Positions 51,867 through 60,843 of a DNA stretch of 64,000 bases are shown piece by piece. How positions within the stretch are numbered: the first letter of the stretch is position 1; every line of letters starts with the position of its first letter. The stretch is taken from assembly GCA_048595745.1 (NCBI GenBank), contig CP184361.1; one strand, 5' to 3'. Source of the DNA: Aquipseudomonas alcaligenes_A. Its GTDB lineage: Bacteria; Pseudomonadota; Gammaproteobacteria; Pseudomonadales; Pseudomonadaceae. Made by a program: the position numbers and the translations under genes. Under the pieces are notes generated by a model. It had not been told where the DNA came from and searched no databases. It was given only the letters and a program-made list of their open reading frames with translations.

Positions 51867-52994
51867 CTACTTGAGAACCTGGGCCTGGTCTTCGACGATG
51901 GCTACGTGGGCGCCATTGTCGAGTTTGAGCTGGCCGGCCGTGACCACCTGCTCGCCGGCCTTCAGGCCCTTGAGCACCAGTACCTGGCCGTCGCGGCGCT
52001 CACCGGTTTCGACGAAGCGGCGCTCGACCACCAGTCGTACCTGGCCTTTGTCGTCCTTGACCACGGCGCCCTTGTCGTCCTTCTGCTCGCCGATCACGTA
52101 CACCGAGTTGCCATAGAGGGTGTAGGTGATGGCGGTTTCCGGCACCAGTACCTGCGGCTGCTCGCCCGGCAACAGTACTTCCAGGTTGGCGAACATGCCC
52201 GGTAGCAGCTTGTTGTCCGGGTTGGGCAGCATGGCGCGGACCTGTACGTTGCGCGTGGTTTCCTCGACCTTGGGGTTGAGTGCGCTGATCTCGCCGCTGA
52301 AGACCTCGCCCGGGTAAGCGGCCACCGACAGACGTACACGCTGGCCGATTGCCAGCTTCGGGTAGTCCTGTTCCGGCAGGAAGAAGTCGACGTACAGCCT
52401 GGACAGGTCCTGCAGGGTGGCGAAGGAGGTGCCGGGGCTCAGGTAGTCACCGGTGTCCACCTGGCGAATGCCGATGGTGCCGGCGAACGGCGCGAGGATG
52501 CGCTTCTTGTCCAGCTCGGCCTTGAGCTGGGTGACGCTGGCCTCGGCCTTGAGCAGTTCGGCGTTGAGGCGGTCGAACTCGCTCTTGGAAATGGCCTGGC
52601 GCTTGATCAGGTCCTGGCCGCGCTGATACTCGACGCGAGCCAGTGCGCGCACCGCTTCGGCGGTGGCAAGGATGGCGCGCTCGACCTCGCTGTCCAGTTG
52701 CAGCAATGGCTGGCCGAGGCTGACCTTCTCGCCGGACTGGAACAGCACTTCCTTGACCGTGCCCAGCACCTCGGCGGTCAGGTCCACACCCTGATAGGCC
52801 TTGAGCGTGCCGATGGCCGGCAGTCGGCTCTGCCAGGGTTGTTCACGGGCGACGGCGGCGGAGACGCTGATGGCCGGCTGTGGCGCCGAGAACATCTGAA
52901 TCTGCTGGTAGATGGAGAAGCCTTTGTAGGCGGCGAGGGCGAGCACCACGGCGAGCACGACGCCCAGCATGATGAGCATACGGCGGAGCAACAT
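51867..52994 (-). CDS. mexV: RND efflux periplasmic adaptor subunit (MexV-like)
   Basis: The 375-residue membrane-fusion protein joins the pump to an outer-membrane channel. It has an N-terminal membrane anchor (about 6-24), a lipoyl-type motif (VLFQSGEKVSLGQPLLQLDS), a helical hairpin (EYQRGQDLIKRQAISKSEFDRL), a second lipoyl half (ILAPFAGTIGIRQVDTGDYL) and the beta-barrel region. It has a membrane-type N-terminus rather than a lipobox. The ATG follows AAGGATTCGGAT. It precedes the pump gene by 75 bases on the same strand. Confidence 0.85.
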   Translation of the reverse strand: MLLRRMLIMLGVVLAVVLALAAYKGFSIYQQIQMFSAPQPAISVSAAVAREQPWQSRLPAIGTLKAYQGVDLTAEVLGTVKEVLFQSGEKVSLGQPLLQLDSEVERAILATAEAVRALARVEYQRGQDLIKRQAISKSEFDRLNAELLKAEASVTQLKAELDKKRILAPFAGTIGIRQVDTGDYLSPGTSFATLQDLSRLYVDFFLPEQDYPKLAIGQRVRLSVAAYPGEVFSGEISALNPKVEETTRNVQVRAMLPNPDNKLLPGMFANLEVLLPGEQPQVLVPETAITYTLYGNSVYVIGEQKDDKGAVVKDDKGQVRLVVERRFVETGERRDGQVLVLKGLKAGEQVVTAGQLKLDNGAHVAIVEDQAQVLK

Positions 52995-53193
52995 ATCCGA
53001 ATCCTTGGCGGGCGGAGAGGGGGCCTTTGACAGGCGAAGCCGGCACCATAGTGCTACTTGACTGGCAAGTCAAAAGCCGGGAATTTGCAAAAGGTTGCCA
53101 GGTGATTATCGCGCAACAGATCGTTGCAAGAACCACACAGATGGCCGCAGAAACGATCCCTCCCTGTATCGTTTCGCGGCACTTCGAGGCGGG

Positions 53194-54819
53194 TCAGGAG
53201 CCCAGGCGGCGGGTGACCTCGTTCAGCTCCCCGGACAGGCTGTGCAGTGTATGGCTGGCGGCCTGGGTGCGCTCGACGTTGTCCTGATTGGCGCTGGCGA
53301 TGGCAGTGATTTCCGTGAGGTTGCGCGAGATGTCCTCGGCGACCGAGGTCTGCTCCTCGGCGGCGGTGGCAATCTGCCGGTTCATGTCGCGGATGGCCTC
53401 CACCGCAGCGGTGATGCGTTCGAGCATGGCGCCGGCCTGGGTCACCTGGGTGACGCCCTCCTCGCTGCGGCTCTGACCGCTCTCGATGGCGCGCACGGCG
53501 TTGAGTGCGCCGGTTTGCACCGTATCGATGATCTGGTTGATCTCGGCAGTGGACTCGGCGGTGCGCTGAGCCAGGTGGCGTACTTCGTCCGCTACCACCG
53601 CAAAGCCACGGCCCTGCTCGCCGGCGCGCGCGGCTTCGATGGCGGCGTTGAGGGCCAGCAGGTTGGTCTGCTCGGCGATGCCACGGATCACCTCCAGCAC
53701 CTTGCCAATGCGCCCACTATCGGCCTCCAGGCGACGGATCACCTCGGCGGTGTTGGCGATCTCGCCACGCATGCCGGTGATGGTCTGGATAGTCGACTCC
53801 ATGACCTTGCCACCCTGGCGGGCCGAGCTGTCCGCATCATCAGCCGCATGCGCGGCCTCGACGGCGTGACGCGCCACTTCCTGTGCGGTGGCCGACATCT
53901 CGTGCATGGCGGTGGCGACCTGATCGGTACGCTCGAACTGTTCGTTGATGCCCAGCGTCATGCGCGAGGCAATCTGGTTCAGCTCGCCGCTGGCGTTATC
54001 CAGGTTGCTGCTGCTCAGGCGCAGGCTTTCCGTGGTGCTGGCAAGGAAATCCCGCAGCTTATTGGCTGCGCGCGCCAGCAGGCCCAGTTCGTCATGCCGG
54101 TTGGACTCCACGCGCTGGTCGAAGCGCCCGTGGCTGAGCTGGTCGACATGATTGATCAGGTGGCGAATCGGAATGATCAGATGGCGATTGACCAGCCACA
54201 GGCTGAACAACGCGACCACCACGCTGGCGCCAAGCATGATCAGGGTGCCCAGCAGAATGGTGCGTTCCGCCGCGCCATTGATCTGCTTGGCCTGCGCCAG
54301 GCTCTGCTCGTGCAACTGGCTGACCAGCTTGCTCATCTGCTCGCTGGTGGCGCGGTCGATGCCCTTGACCGCGGCATCACCGACCTTGCTGTCGCCGCCG
54401 GCGGCGACAAAGGCATCGCGGCCCTTGCGGTAGTTGGCGCCCAGGGTCTGATGCTCGCTGCGCAGGCGTTCGACCTGATTCCTCAGCGCCGTATCGTCCT
54501 TGGCCAGCACGGCCAGTTCACCGAGGATGTCCTGCACCTTGCGCTCCTGGGTTTCGAACTGCCCCCAGAATTTGTTCAGGTTTTCACTATCCTGGCCGCG
54601 CAGCAGAACGTTTTTCCATTCCTGTACCTGGATCTTGAATTCGACGTTGGCCGAGTCCACCAGCCGGGAGGCCTCCAGCGGCCCTCCCAGCAAATCGCGG
54701 TAGGCCTGCAAGCCGCCGGACAGGAAGCTGAAGCAGGCCAGGGCGGTGACCAGGATCAGAGCCAGGCTACCGCCAAGCAGGGCGAGTATCTGAGCGCGCA
54801 GGGATTTCTGCAGGAACAT
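53194..54819 (-). CDS. Methyl-accepting chemotaxis protein
   Basis: The 541-residue chemoreceptor has a first membrane segment at about 12-34, a mostly helical periplasmic domain of about 150 residues (four-helix type), a second segment at about 187-207 and a HAMP domain. The signalling tip EQTNLLALNAAIEAARAGEQ is followed by GRGFAVVADEVRHLAQ. No CheR-binding pentapeptide is seen at the C-terminus (ends RRLGS). The ligand is unknown. A FliA-type promoter candidate lies about 65 bases upstream, which fits expression with the flagellar genes. Confidence 0.92.
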   Translation of the reverse strand: MFLQKSLRAQILALLGGSLALILVTALACFSFLSGGLQAYRDLLGGPLEASRLVDSANVEFKIQVQEWKNVLLRGQDSENLNKFWGQFETQERKVQDILGELAVLAKDDTALRNQVERLRSEHQTLGANYRKGRDAFVAAGGDSKVGDAAVKGIDRATSEQMSKLVSQLHEQSLAQAKQINGAAERTILLGTLIMLGASVVVALFSLWLVNRHLIIPIRHLINHVDQLSHGRFDQRVESNRHDELGLLARAANKLRDFLASTTESLRLSSSNLDNASGELNQIASRMTLGINEQFERTDQVATAMHEMSATAQEVARHAVEAAHAADDADSSARQGGKVMESTIQTITGMRGEIANTAEVIRRLEADSGRIGKVLEVIRGIAEQTNLLALNAAIEAARAGEQGRGFAVVADEVRHLAQRTAESTAEINQIIDTVQTGALNAVRAIESGQSRSEEGVTQVTQAGAMLERITAAVEAIRDMNRQIATAAEEQTSVAEDISRNLTEITAIASANQDNVERTQAASHTLHSLSGELNEVTRRLGS

Positions 54820-54881
54820 GGGGGGAACCTCGTGGGTGGAAGCCCTCCGCCACCCGGATGGGGGCGGGATTACGGATATCC

Positions 54882-54909
54882 TTATCGGCCGGCCGTGGCA
54901 GGCGAGTGA
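54882..54909 (-). promoter_or_regulatory. Sigma28 (FliA) promoter candidate of the chemoreceptor gene
   Basis: The minus strand has GCCGATAA, the exact -10 element of FliA promoters, with TCACT as a weak -35 about 15 bases upstream. The -35 is poor, so support comes mainly from the -10 and from the chemoreceptor downstream. Confidence 0.5.
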
Positions 54910-54998
54910 CAGCGATCTACGCCATCTGTCTCAGTATAGGTCGGCAGTTTGTTGCTGGCCTGAAGTCCCAGCTTGCGCGGGGTAACGCCGCGCAGTCG

Positions 54999-56093
54999 TC
55001 AGGCGAGGCGCAAATGGTTGTCCCAGAGCCCCGCAGGCAGCTCCAACGGGCGCGCGGTGATGGTCTCGCCGCGACAGTCGTAGAGACGGCAGCGGCCCTG
55101 GCCGGAGGTGACCACGAAACCATCTGCAACTGCGCCGACTCCCGCGCAGTCCGGCAGCGGCGTATCCAGCAGCAGTTCGGTGCTGTCCAGGTGCCAGACG
55201 AAGAAGCGGTTGCCGCGCGGTGCGGTCAGCGCCAGCAGGCGCAGCTCATCGTGGATCGCCAGGCTGGCGGTGTACTGGTTCATGGCTGCCCGCTGCGCCT
55301 CGCCCAGCGGGAAGGGCTGGAAGACCTGGCCGGGGCGCTTGATCGCCAGCAGCGGCACGCTGTCCTGCGGGTCGCCCTCGTACTGCTGGCCGGAGACGAT
55401 GGTGCCGTCGGCGGCCACGGCCAGGTGACGCACGCTGTTCATCTGCTGAGGCAACCTCTCCTTGCTGATCAGGCTGCCATCGCGGCGCATCAGCACCAGG
55501 CTCGGCTCCATGGCGTCGAGGTTCATCATTACTCGGCTATCGGCCTCGGTGCGAATGCCGCCGTTGGCCACCACCAGATTCTCGCCGCCGGGCAGCCACA
55601 GCAGTTGGTGCGGCCCTACGCCGTGGGTCGTGTGTTCGCCCACCCGCTGCAGCCGGTTGCTCTGCAGGCGATAGACGCCGAGCACGCCACGGCCGGGCTC
55701 GCGGGTGTCGTTCTCGGTGCTGTAGAACCATTCGCCTTCCCTGTGAAACAGGCCGTGGCCGTAGAAGTGGCGGTCCGGCGCCGAGGCCAGCGTCTGCAGC
55801 AGGCGGCCGTCGCGGGTGTCGATCAGATAACTCTCTCGACTTGGCCGGCGGCCGACAAACACGGCCAGCGGCAGGCTGGGGTGTGGCACCACGTCGTGAC
55901 AACGCTCGGCGACGCGGGTGGCGAATGCTTGGCTGCCGTCCAGACGGTAGCCGACGGCATAGTGATTACCGTCTACATCATTGCGGGCCGAGAGCAGCAG
56001 CGGTTGCGGGCCATGGCCGAGCAACTTCCAGCCACCCAGCGCGCCTGCTGCCAGGGCCAGGCTGCCGAGACCGATAAAGGCTCTGCGCTTCAT
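54999..56093 (-). CDS. DUF1513 beta-propeller-like exported protein
   Basis: The 364-residue product has a twin-arginine-type signal (MKRRAFIGLGSLALAAGALG) and repeated beta-strand segments of the DUF1513 family (HPSLPLAVFVGRRPSRESYL, VVPHP, HQLLWLPGGENLVVANGGI). The family is regularly found with imelysins and dihaem oxidoreductases, as here. Its ATG lies directly after the stop of the imelysin gene. It may assist iron or haem handling in the periplasm; this is inference from context. Confidence 0.85.
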   Translation of the reverse strand: MKRRAFIGLGSLALAAGALGGWKLLGHGPQPLLLSARNDVDGNHYAVGYRLDGSQAFATRVAERCHDVVPHPSLPLAVFVGRRPSRESYLIDTRDGRLLQTLASAPDRHFYGHGLFHREGEWFYSTENDTREPGRGVLGVYRLQSNRLQRVGEHTTHGVGPHQLLWLPGGENLVVANGGIRTEADSRVMMNLDAMEPSLVLMRRDGSLISKERLPQQMNSVRHLAVAADGTIVSGQQYEGDPQDSVPLLAIKRPGQVFQPFPLGEAQRAAMNQYTASLAIHDELRLLALTAPRGNRFFVWHLDSTELLLDTPLPDCAGVGAVADGFVVTSGQGRCRLYDCRGETITARPLELPAGLWDNHLRLA

Positions 56094-57155
56094 TCAGTCA
56101 CCGTCGTGGGCATTGAAGCCCAGCTGGATGCCGAGCACCTTGGCCAGCTCTCCGCCCTGCAGGCGGTGGATTTGGTCGAGGGCGTCGTAGACGGCATTCA
56201 ACTCGACACGGCCTGCCTCATCGGCGAGCAGTTCGCCGAGTGGACGCTGCAGGGCGGCCAGTTGTTGACGAGTGGTGGCGTACTGCTGGTCGATGCGTTC
56301 GGCCAGTTCCTGCTGGTCGTCGCCCAGCAGGCTGCGCAGGCCGTCCTGATCGGTACCCAGCCACAGACGCTCGGCGCTGGCCAGGGCGGCGGCCAGGCTG
56401 GCCAGGCTGGCGTTGCTGCGCCAGAACTCGGCCTGGTAGGGCTGCGGGACGCCCTTGCTCTGGCGGCCAAGGGCGGCGCCGAGCTTCTTCTTCATGCCGT
56501 CGAGAGCATTGACCTGAGCACGCAGCAGTTCGGCCACTGCTTCGGGGGCTTCGGCGTAGCGGGTGTTGGGGAATGCACGCAGCTGTGCGGCCATGCCGTC
56601 CTTGGCCTGCCACTGGTCGAGCACCGCGCCTGAGAGCTTCTGCTGGTGTGCGCCAATGCCGATCAGCAGCGGGCAGTAGCGGGCCTTCTGGGCGGCGTCG
56701 GAGAGGTCGATGGCGGCGTCGAACAGCACGTATTCATAGGCGGTCAGACCCTGCAGCACCACGCTGGCCTGTTCCACGTCAGCCTGGCTGAGCTGCGGCT
56801 TGTTCTTCAGCAGGGACTCGACCTGGCGCTGTACCAGGTTCTTCTTGTCTGGCCAGAACTGTACCTGCCAGGCGCGGTTGCCTTCGGCCAGCGGGCCGAT
56901 CAGCAGCGGCTGCAGGGCCGCCCAGCTGGCCGCGTCGGTGAGGAACACCTGTTGCGCGGCGCCGAGGTCCTGCTGGCCGGCGCAGAAGGCCTGGGCGCTC
57001 TCGGCGAGTTTCTGGTTGGACTGGTGCCAGGCGCCATAGGCCGGCAGCAGCACGCTGTCGGTGAGGGTGGCGCTGACGCGCTGCTGCGGGTCCTGCGGGC
57101 TGCAGGCGGCGAGACCGAGGGCGAGCAGGGCGATGGCGAAGGGGGAGCGGTGCAT
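56094..57155 (-). CDS. Imelysin-family lipoprotein, degenerate HxxE site
   Basis: The 353-residue product has a lipobox (LGLAAC) and matches the imelysin/peptidase M75 family, with AYGAWHQSNQKLAESAQAFC and GLTAYEYVLFDAAIDLSDAAQ. Where other imelysins have the HxxE metal-binding motif it has AYEYVLF, so metal binding is probably altered. The ATG at 57155 has AAGGAG six bases upstream, formed across the stop of the dihaem gene; an extension to 57320 lies within that gene. It is co-transcribed with the dihaem and DUF1513 genes. Confidence 0.87.
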   Translation of the reverse strand: MHRSPFAIALLALGLAACSPQDPQQRVSATLTDSVLLPAYGAWHQSNQKLAESAQAFCAGQQDLGAAQQVFLTDAASWAALQPLLIGPLAEGNRAWQVQFWPDKKNLVQRQVESLLKNKPQLSQADVEQASVVLQGLTAYEYVLFDAAIDLSDAAQKARYCPLLIGIGAHQQKLSGAVLDQWQAKDGMAAQLRAFPNTRYAEAPEAVAELLRAQVNALDGMKKKLGAALGRQSKGVPQPYQAEFWRSNASLASLAAALASAERLWLGTDQDGLRSLLGDDQQELAERIDQQYATTRQQLAALQRPLGELLADEAGRVELNAVYDALDQIHRLQGGELAKVLGIQLGFNAHDGD

Positions 57156-57165
57156 GTCGAACTCC

Positions 57166-58578
57166 TTACAGGGAGTTGAGGAAGGCCAGCAGCGCGCCGC
57201 GCTCGCTGGCATCGAATTGGCTGACGGCCTGACGCGCCTGTTCGGCTTCGCCGCCATGCCAGAGGATGGCCTCCAGCAGGTTGCGCGCACGACCATCATG
57301 CAGGAACTGGGTGTGGCCATTGACCGTCTTGGTCAGGCCGATGCCCCAGAGCGGCGCTGTGCGCCACTGCCGGCCACTGGCCTGGAACTCCGGACGGCCA
57401 TCGGCCAGGCCTTCGCCCATGTCGTGCAGCAGCAGGTCGCTGTAGGGGCGGATGGTCTGCCGGGCCAGTTCCGGCTCGGCGGCATCTGCTGCAGTGACGA
57501 AGCTGGGCGTGTGGCATTTGCCGCAGCCGGCTTCCGTGAACAGCTGTTTGCCCCGGCGCACCTCCAGAGCGTCTACATCCCGGCGCGCCGGGACGGCCAG
57601 GTTGCGCGTGTAGAACAGCACGCTGGCGAGGATGTTGTCACTGACCTCGGGCTGGCCGCCATGCGGCATGGCGCGGCAGTCGGCCTGCGCCGCCGTGCAT
57701 TCGTCGTGGGGCAGCAGGTGGGTGGTCAGGCCCATGTCGCTGGAGAAGGCGTGCATGTTCTGCTGGTTGAGGTTGGGCTGGCCGGCCTTCCAGCCGAAGC
57801 GACCGAGTACGGTCGTGCCACGGGCATCGTCCCAGACCCGGTTGGCCACCCCGCGGATGCCGTCGCCGTCGCGATCCTGCGGGTCTTCGCCGGCCAGGAT
57901 CGCGCTCTCGGGAATCGCTTCCAGCAGGCCCAGGCCGATCATCGGCGGGGCTACCCGGGCGGAGAACAGGGTGTCGGCGTGCATCTCGCCGTAGCCGAGC
58001 TGGCTGATCTGCAGGCGCGGCTTGCGTAGCTCGACCTGGGTGCCGTCGCCGAGGGTCACCGTCAGCAGGTCGTACGCCACGCGGACCTTGCCCTCGGGCG
58101 CCACGCCGGGGTTGCTCATGTCCTGCAGCTGGCCGCCGTAGACCGGTTCGGGCACCACGCCCTGGCGGCGCAGCAGTTCGGCGTGAGCGGCCGAGTCATT
58201 CGCGGGAATGGACAGGCGTACCAGCATCGAGGCAGCGCTGGCGGCGTTCGCTGCCGGTGGATGACCGCGGCCGTCCTTGATATGGCAGTTCTGGCAGGCA
58301 TTGGTGTTGAAAAGCGGACCGAGGCCGTCGCGCGCCGTGGTGGTGGACGGGGCGATCACCCAGGGGTTACGGAAGAAGCTGTTGCCCACCGCGAAATCCA
58401 GGCGGCGCGACGGTGACAGGTTGGCGGAGGGCAGGGAGAACGCGTTGCGGTCGGCCTGGTGCACCGTGGTGGCGCCGCCGGACAGGGCTTCGCCGGGTTC
58501 TGCCGGTGCCGGTGTGCGTTCGCAGGCCGAAAGAAGCAGGGCCAGCGGCAGGAGGCAGAGGCGCAGCGCGGGGGGCAT
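57166..58578 (-). CDS. Dihaem oxidoreductase lipoprotein (DUF1111 family)
   Basis: The 470-residue product has a lipobox (ALLLSAC) and two c-type haem motifs, CQNCH at 95-99 and CGKCH at 352-356, as in the DUF1111 / dihaem peroxidase-like family. It could pass electrons to or from iron in the imelysin system; this is not proven. It leads a three-gene transcript with the second imelysin and DUF1513. A terminator upstream separates it from the first imelysin gene. Confidence 0.9.
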   Translation of the reverse strand: MPPALRLCLLPLALLLSACERTPAPAEPGEALSGGATTVHQADRNAFSLPSANLSPSRRLDFAVGNSFFRNPWVIAPSTTTARDGLGPLFNTNACQNCHIKDGRGHPPAANAASAASMLVRLSIPANDSAAHAELLRRQGVVPEPVYGGQLQDMSNPGVAPEGKVRVAYDLLTVTLGDGTQVELRKPRLQISQLGYGEMHADTLFSARVAPPMIGLGLLEAIPESAILAGEDPQDRDGDGIRGVANRVWDDARGTTVLGRFGWKAGQPNLNQQNMHAFSSDMGLTTHLLPHDECTAAQADCRAMPHGGQPEVSDNILASVLFYTRNLAVPARRDVDALEVRRGKQLFTEAGCGKCHTPSFVTAADAAEPELARQTIRPYSDLLLHDMGEGLADGRPEFQASGRQWRTAPLWGIGLTKTVNGHTQFLHDGRARNLLEAILWHGGEAEQARQAVSQFDASERGALLAFLNSL

Positions 58579-58710
58579 CGGTAAAAAACCTGAACGGATA
58601 ATCAGGCGGGCAATCTTAGCAGGCTAATGGAGGTCAAATAAGAGGAATTAGCGTTTGTGCCTTGGCCAGATTGTCGCGGGGAGGCATTGATTCGGGGGCA
58701 CTGCTCGCGT

Positions 58711-58748
58711 GCAAAAAAAACGGATGCGCCTTGTGGGCGCATCCGTTC
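58711..58748 (-). terminator. Rho-independent terminator of the icmP-like gene
   Basis: AACGGATGCGCC / GGCGCATCCGTT form a 12-bp stem, followed on the minus strand by eight T residues. It lies just after the imelysin gene and ahead of the dihaem gene, so these are separate or only partly linked transcripts. Confidence 0.92.
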
Positions 58749-58766
58749 TGCACAGTTCTGCGGGTA

Positions 58767-60098
58767 TCAGAACTGGTGATCGGCGGTATCCGGGTTCAGG
58801 TCGCTGATGCCCAGGGTGGCGGAGGCCTTTTCGATCGCCGCGGTCTGCTTGACCAGGGCGGCGATGGCATCGCGGACCTTCTGCTGGCCTTCCTTGTTTT
58901 CGGCGGCGATCAGTTGGTCGAAGTGCAGGTTGTTCTTCTCAGCGCTGTCGACCAGCACCTGCAGCTTGGCTTCGGTGGCTTCCAGGTCGGCCTTCAGGGT
59001 GGCATCGGCCTGGGCATCCAGCTTGGCAACCAGGGCAGACAGGCTCGGACCGCTCAGGGTGGTGCCGTCGACCTTCTTGTATTCGCCCAGATAGACGTTG
59101 CGAATGCCCTTGCCGTTGTAGAAGTGCGAGTTGTGGGTGTTGTCGCTGAAGCAGTCGTGCTCGTCCTCGGTGGAGTTGGCTTCCAGGGCGACCTTCATGC
59201 GCTCGCCGGCCAGCTCGCCAAGGGAAAGGCTGCCCATGCCGAACAGCATCTTGCGCAGGCCGCTCTCGGCCGGCTCGGCCTCCAGCTTGGCGCGGTAGTT
59301 GTCGGCGCTGCCGGCCTGCCACTGCACGACCATGCTGTCCAGGTCGGCGACCAGCAGGTCGGTGGCGGCTTTCAGGTAGGCGCGGCGACGCTCGTTGTGC
59401 TCGCCGGTAGCGCCGGCGCCGACGATGAAGTCGCTGGCCGGGCGGGCGCCGGCACCCGGGTTGGTACCGTTCAGGTCCTGGCCCCAGAGGAGGAACTCGA
59501 TGGCGTGGTAGCCGGTGGCGACGTTGGCTTCGGAGCCGCCCAGCTCGTTCAGCTCGGCCAGCTTCTCGCCGGTGATCTCGCTGACGTCGATCTTGTCTTC
59601 GCCGACCTGGAGGGTGGTGTTGGCAATGATGTTGGCGCTGGCGCCCGGGTTGCCCAGGGCGTGCTGATAGTCCTTGGCCACGTAGTCGATCAGGCCCTCG
59701 TCCAGCGGCCAGGCATTGAGCTGGCCTTCCCAGTCGTCAACCACGGCGTTGCCGAAGCGGAATACCTCGGTCTGCATGTAAGGCACGCGGGCAGCCAGCC
59801 AGGCCTGCTTGGCGGCCTTCAGGGTGTCTTCGCTGGGATTGGCCAGCAGGGCGTCGATGGCGCTCTGCAGTTGCTTGCCGGTGCTGGCGGCATCGCTGAA
59901 TACGGCGAAGGCGAGGTCGGCATAGTGGCTGACTACGGCCTTGGCGGCGGCTTCCTCGACCTTGCCGGCTGCCGCGGTGTTGGCCGCGGCCGGCGCGGTA
60001 GCCTGCGGCGCAGTGGCCTCTTGCTTGTCGTCGCCGCAGCCGGCGAGGGAAATGGCAAGAGCCAGCAGGCCGGCGGTGGCCAGGGGCATGCGAGTCAT
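58767..60098 (-). CDS. icmP: Imelysin-family lipoprotein (IcmP/IrpA-like)
   Basis: The 443-residue product has a lipobox (ISLAGC) followed by DDKQEATAP and an Ala-rich linker, then an imelysin domain with the intact HxxE motif in YHAIEFLLWG and the GQDLNGTNPG loop. P. aeruginosa IcmP was described as an insulin-cleaving metalloproteinase; related proteins are iron-regulated and probably bind iron. The ATG at 60098 has AAGGA seven bases upstream; frame extension to 60185 adds non-conserved residues. A Fur-like palindrome lies upstream. Confidence 0.9.
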   Translation of the reverse strand: MTRMPLATAGLLALAISLAGCGDDKQEATAPQATAPAAANTAAAGKVEEAAAKAVVSHYADLAFAVFSDAASTGKQLQSAIDALLANPSEDTLKAAKQAWLAARVPYMQTEVFRFGNAVVDDWEGQLNAWPLDEGLIDYVAKDYQHALGNPGASANIIANTTLQVGEDKIDVSEITGEKLAELNELGGSEANVATGYHAIEFLLWGQDLNGTNPGAGARPASDFIVGAGATGEHNERRRAYLKAATDLLVADLDSMVVQWQAGSADNYRAKLEAEPAESGLRKMLFGMGSLSLGELAGERMKVALEANSTEDEHDCFSDNTHNSHFYNGKGIRNVYLGEYKKVDGTTLSGPSLSALVAKLDAQADATLKADLEATEAKLQVLVDSAEKNNLHFDQLIAAENKEGQQKVRDAIAALVKQTAAIEKASATLGISDLNPDTADHQF

Positions 60099-60158
60099 GG
60101 CGAAGTCCTTGTATGGTGATTGGGAAGGCTGTGCAAATGCATCGGAAAACCGCCCAAT

Positions 60159-60177
60159 AATGCGAAAGATTTGCATT
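60159..60177. promoter_or_regulatory. Fur-box-like palindrome upstream of icmP
   Basis: AATGC-N9-GCATT with internal AAA/TTT symmetry, about 60 bases before the icmP start. Aligned to the 15-base Fur core TGATAATCATTATCA, 10 positions match, with TGC/GCA ends replacing TGA/TCA. It fits iron control of an imelysin gene but is not decisive. Confidence 0.45.
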
Positions 60178-60272
60178 TTATGCAAAGGCGATTTGATCTC
60201 ACCTCCGGTGTCACGCAGTAGACGCCTTGCCCGGCATCGCTAGAATGCCGGCAGTTCACAAGGAGTGTTGCC

Positions 60273-60842
60273 ATGCTGACCACTGTTGTCGTTTTCGTCG
60301 TGCTTTTTCTTCTCGCCGCCTGGGCGGTGGTGCTCTACAACGGCCTGGTGCGCCTCAAGCACGGGGTGAGCAAGGCCTGGTCGAATATCGACGTGCTGCT
60401 CAAGCAGCGTCACGACGAGCTGCCCAAGCTGGTAGAGACCTGCAAGCAGTACATGCAGCATGAGCGCACGACGTTGGAGCGCGTGATTGCCGCGCGCAGC
60501 GCCGTGGCCAGTGCCCGCGAGCAGCATGATGTGGGGGCATTGGGAAAGGCCGAGAGCAGCCTCCGCGCTGGCCTCGGTCAACTGTTCGCGCTGGCCGAGA
60601 ACTACCCGGATCTCAAGGCCAACGACAGTTTCCAGCACCTGCAGCAGCGCATCTCCGGCCTGGAGAATGCCATCGCCGATCGCCGCGAGCTGTACAACGA
60701 GGCGGTCAACCTCAACAACGTGCGTATCGAGCAGTTTCCCGACGTGATCCTGGCGCGCCTGTTTGCCTTCAAGGCGGCTGAACTGCTGCAGTTCAGCGAG
60801 GAAGAGAAGGCCGACGTCGACCTCAAGTCGCTGTTCAACTGA
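60273..60842 (+). CDS. LemA family protein
   Basis: The 189-residue product has one N-terminal membrane helix (VVVFVVLFLLAAWAVVLYNGL) and a helical cytoplasmic body of the LemA type, with KAWSNIDVLLKQRHDELPKLVETCK, LQQRISGLENAIADRRELYN and FPDVILARLFAFK. LemA function is unclear. It starts one base before the next gene's ribosome binding region; the neighbouring GIDE-domain gene begins two bases after its stop, a recurrent pairing in Proteobacteria. Confidence 0.93.
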   Translation: MLTTVVVFVVLFLLAAWAVVLYNGLVRLKHGVSKAWSNIDVLLKQRHDELPKLVETCKQYMQHERTTLERVIAARSAVASAREQHDVGALGKAESSLRAGLGQLFALAENYPDLKANDSFQHLQQRISGLENAIADRRELYNEAVNLNNVRIEQFPDVILARLFAFKAAELLQFSEEEKADVDLKSLFN

Positions 60843-60843
60843 G

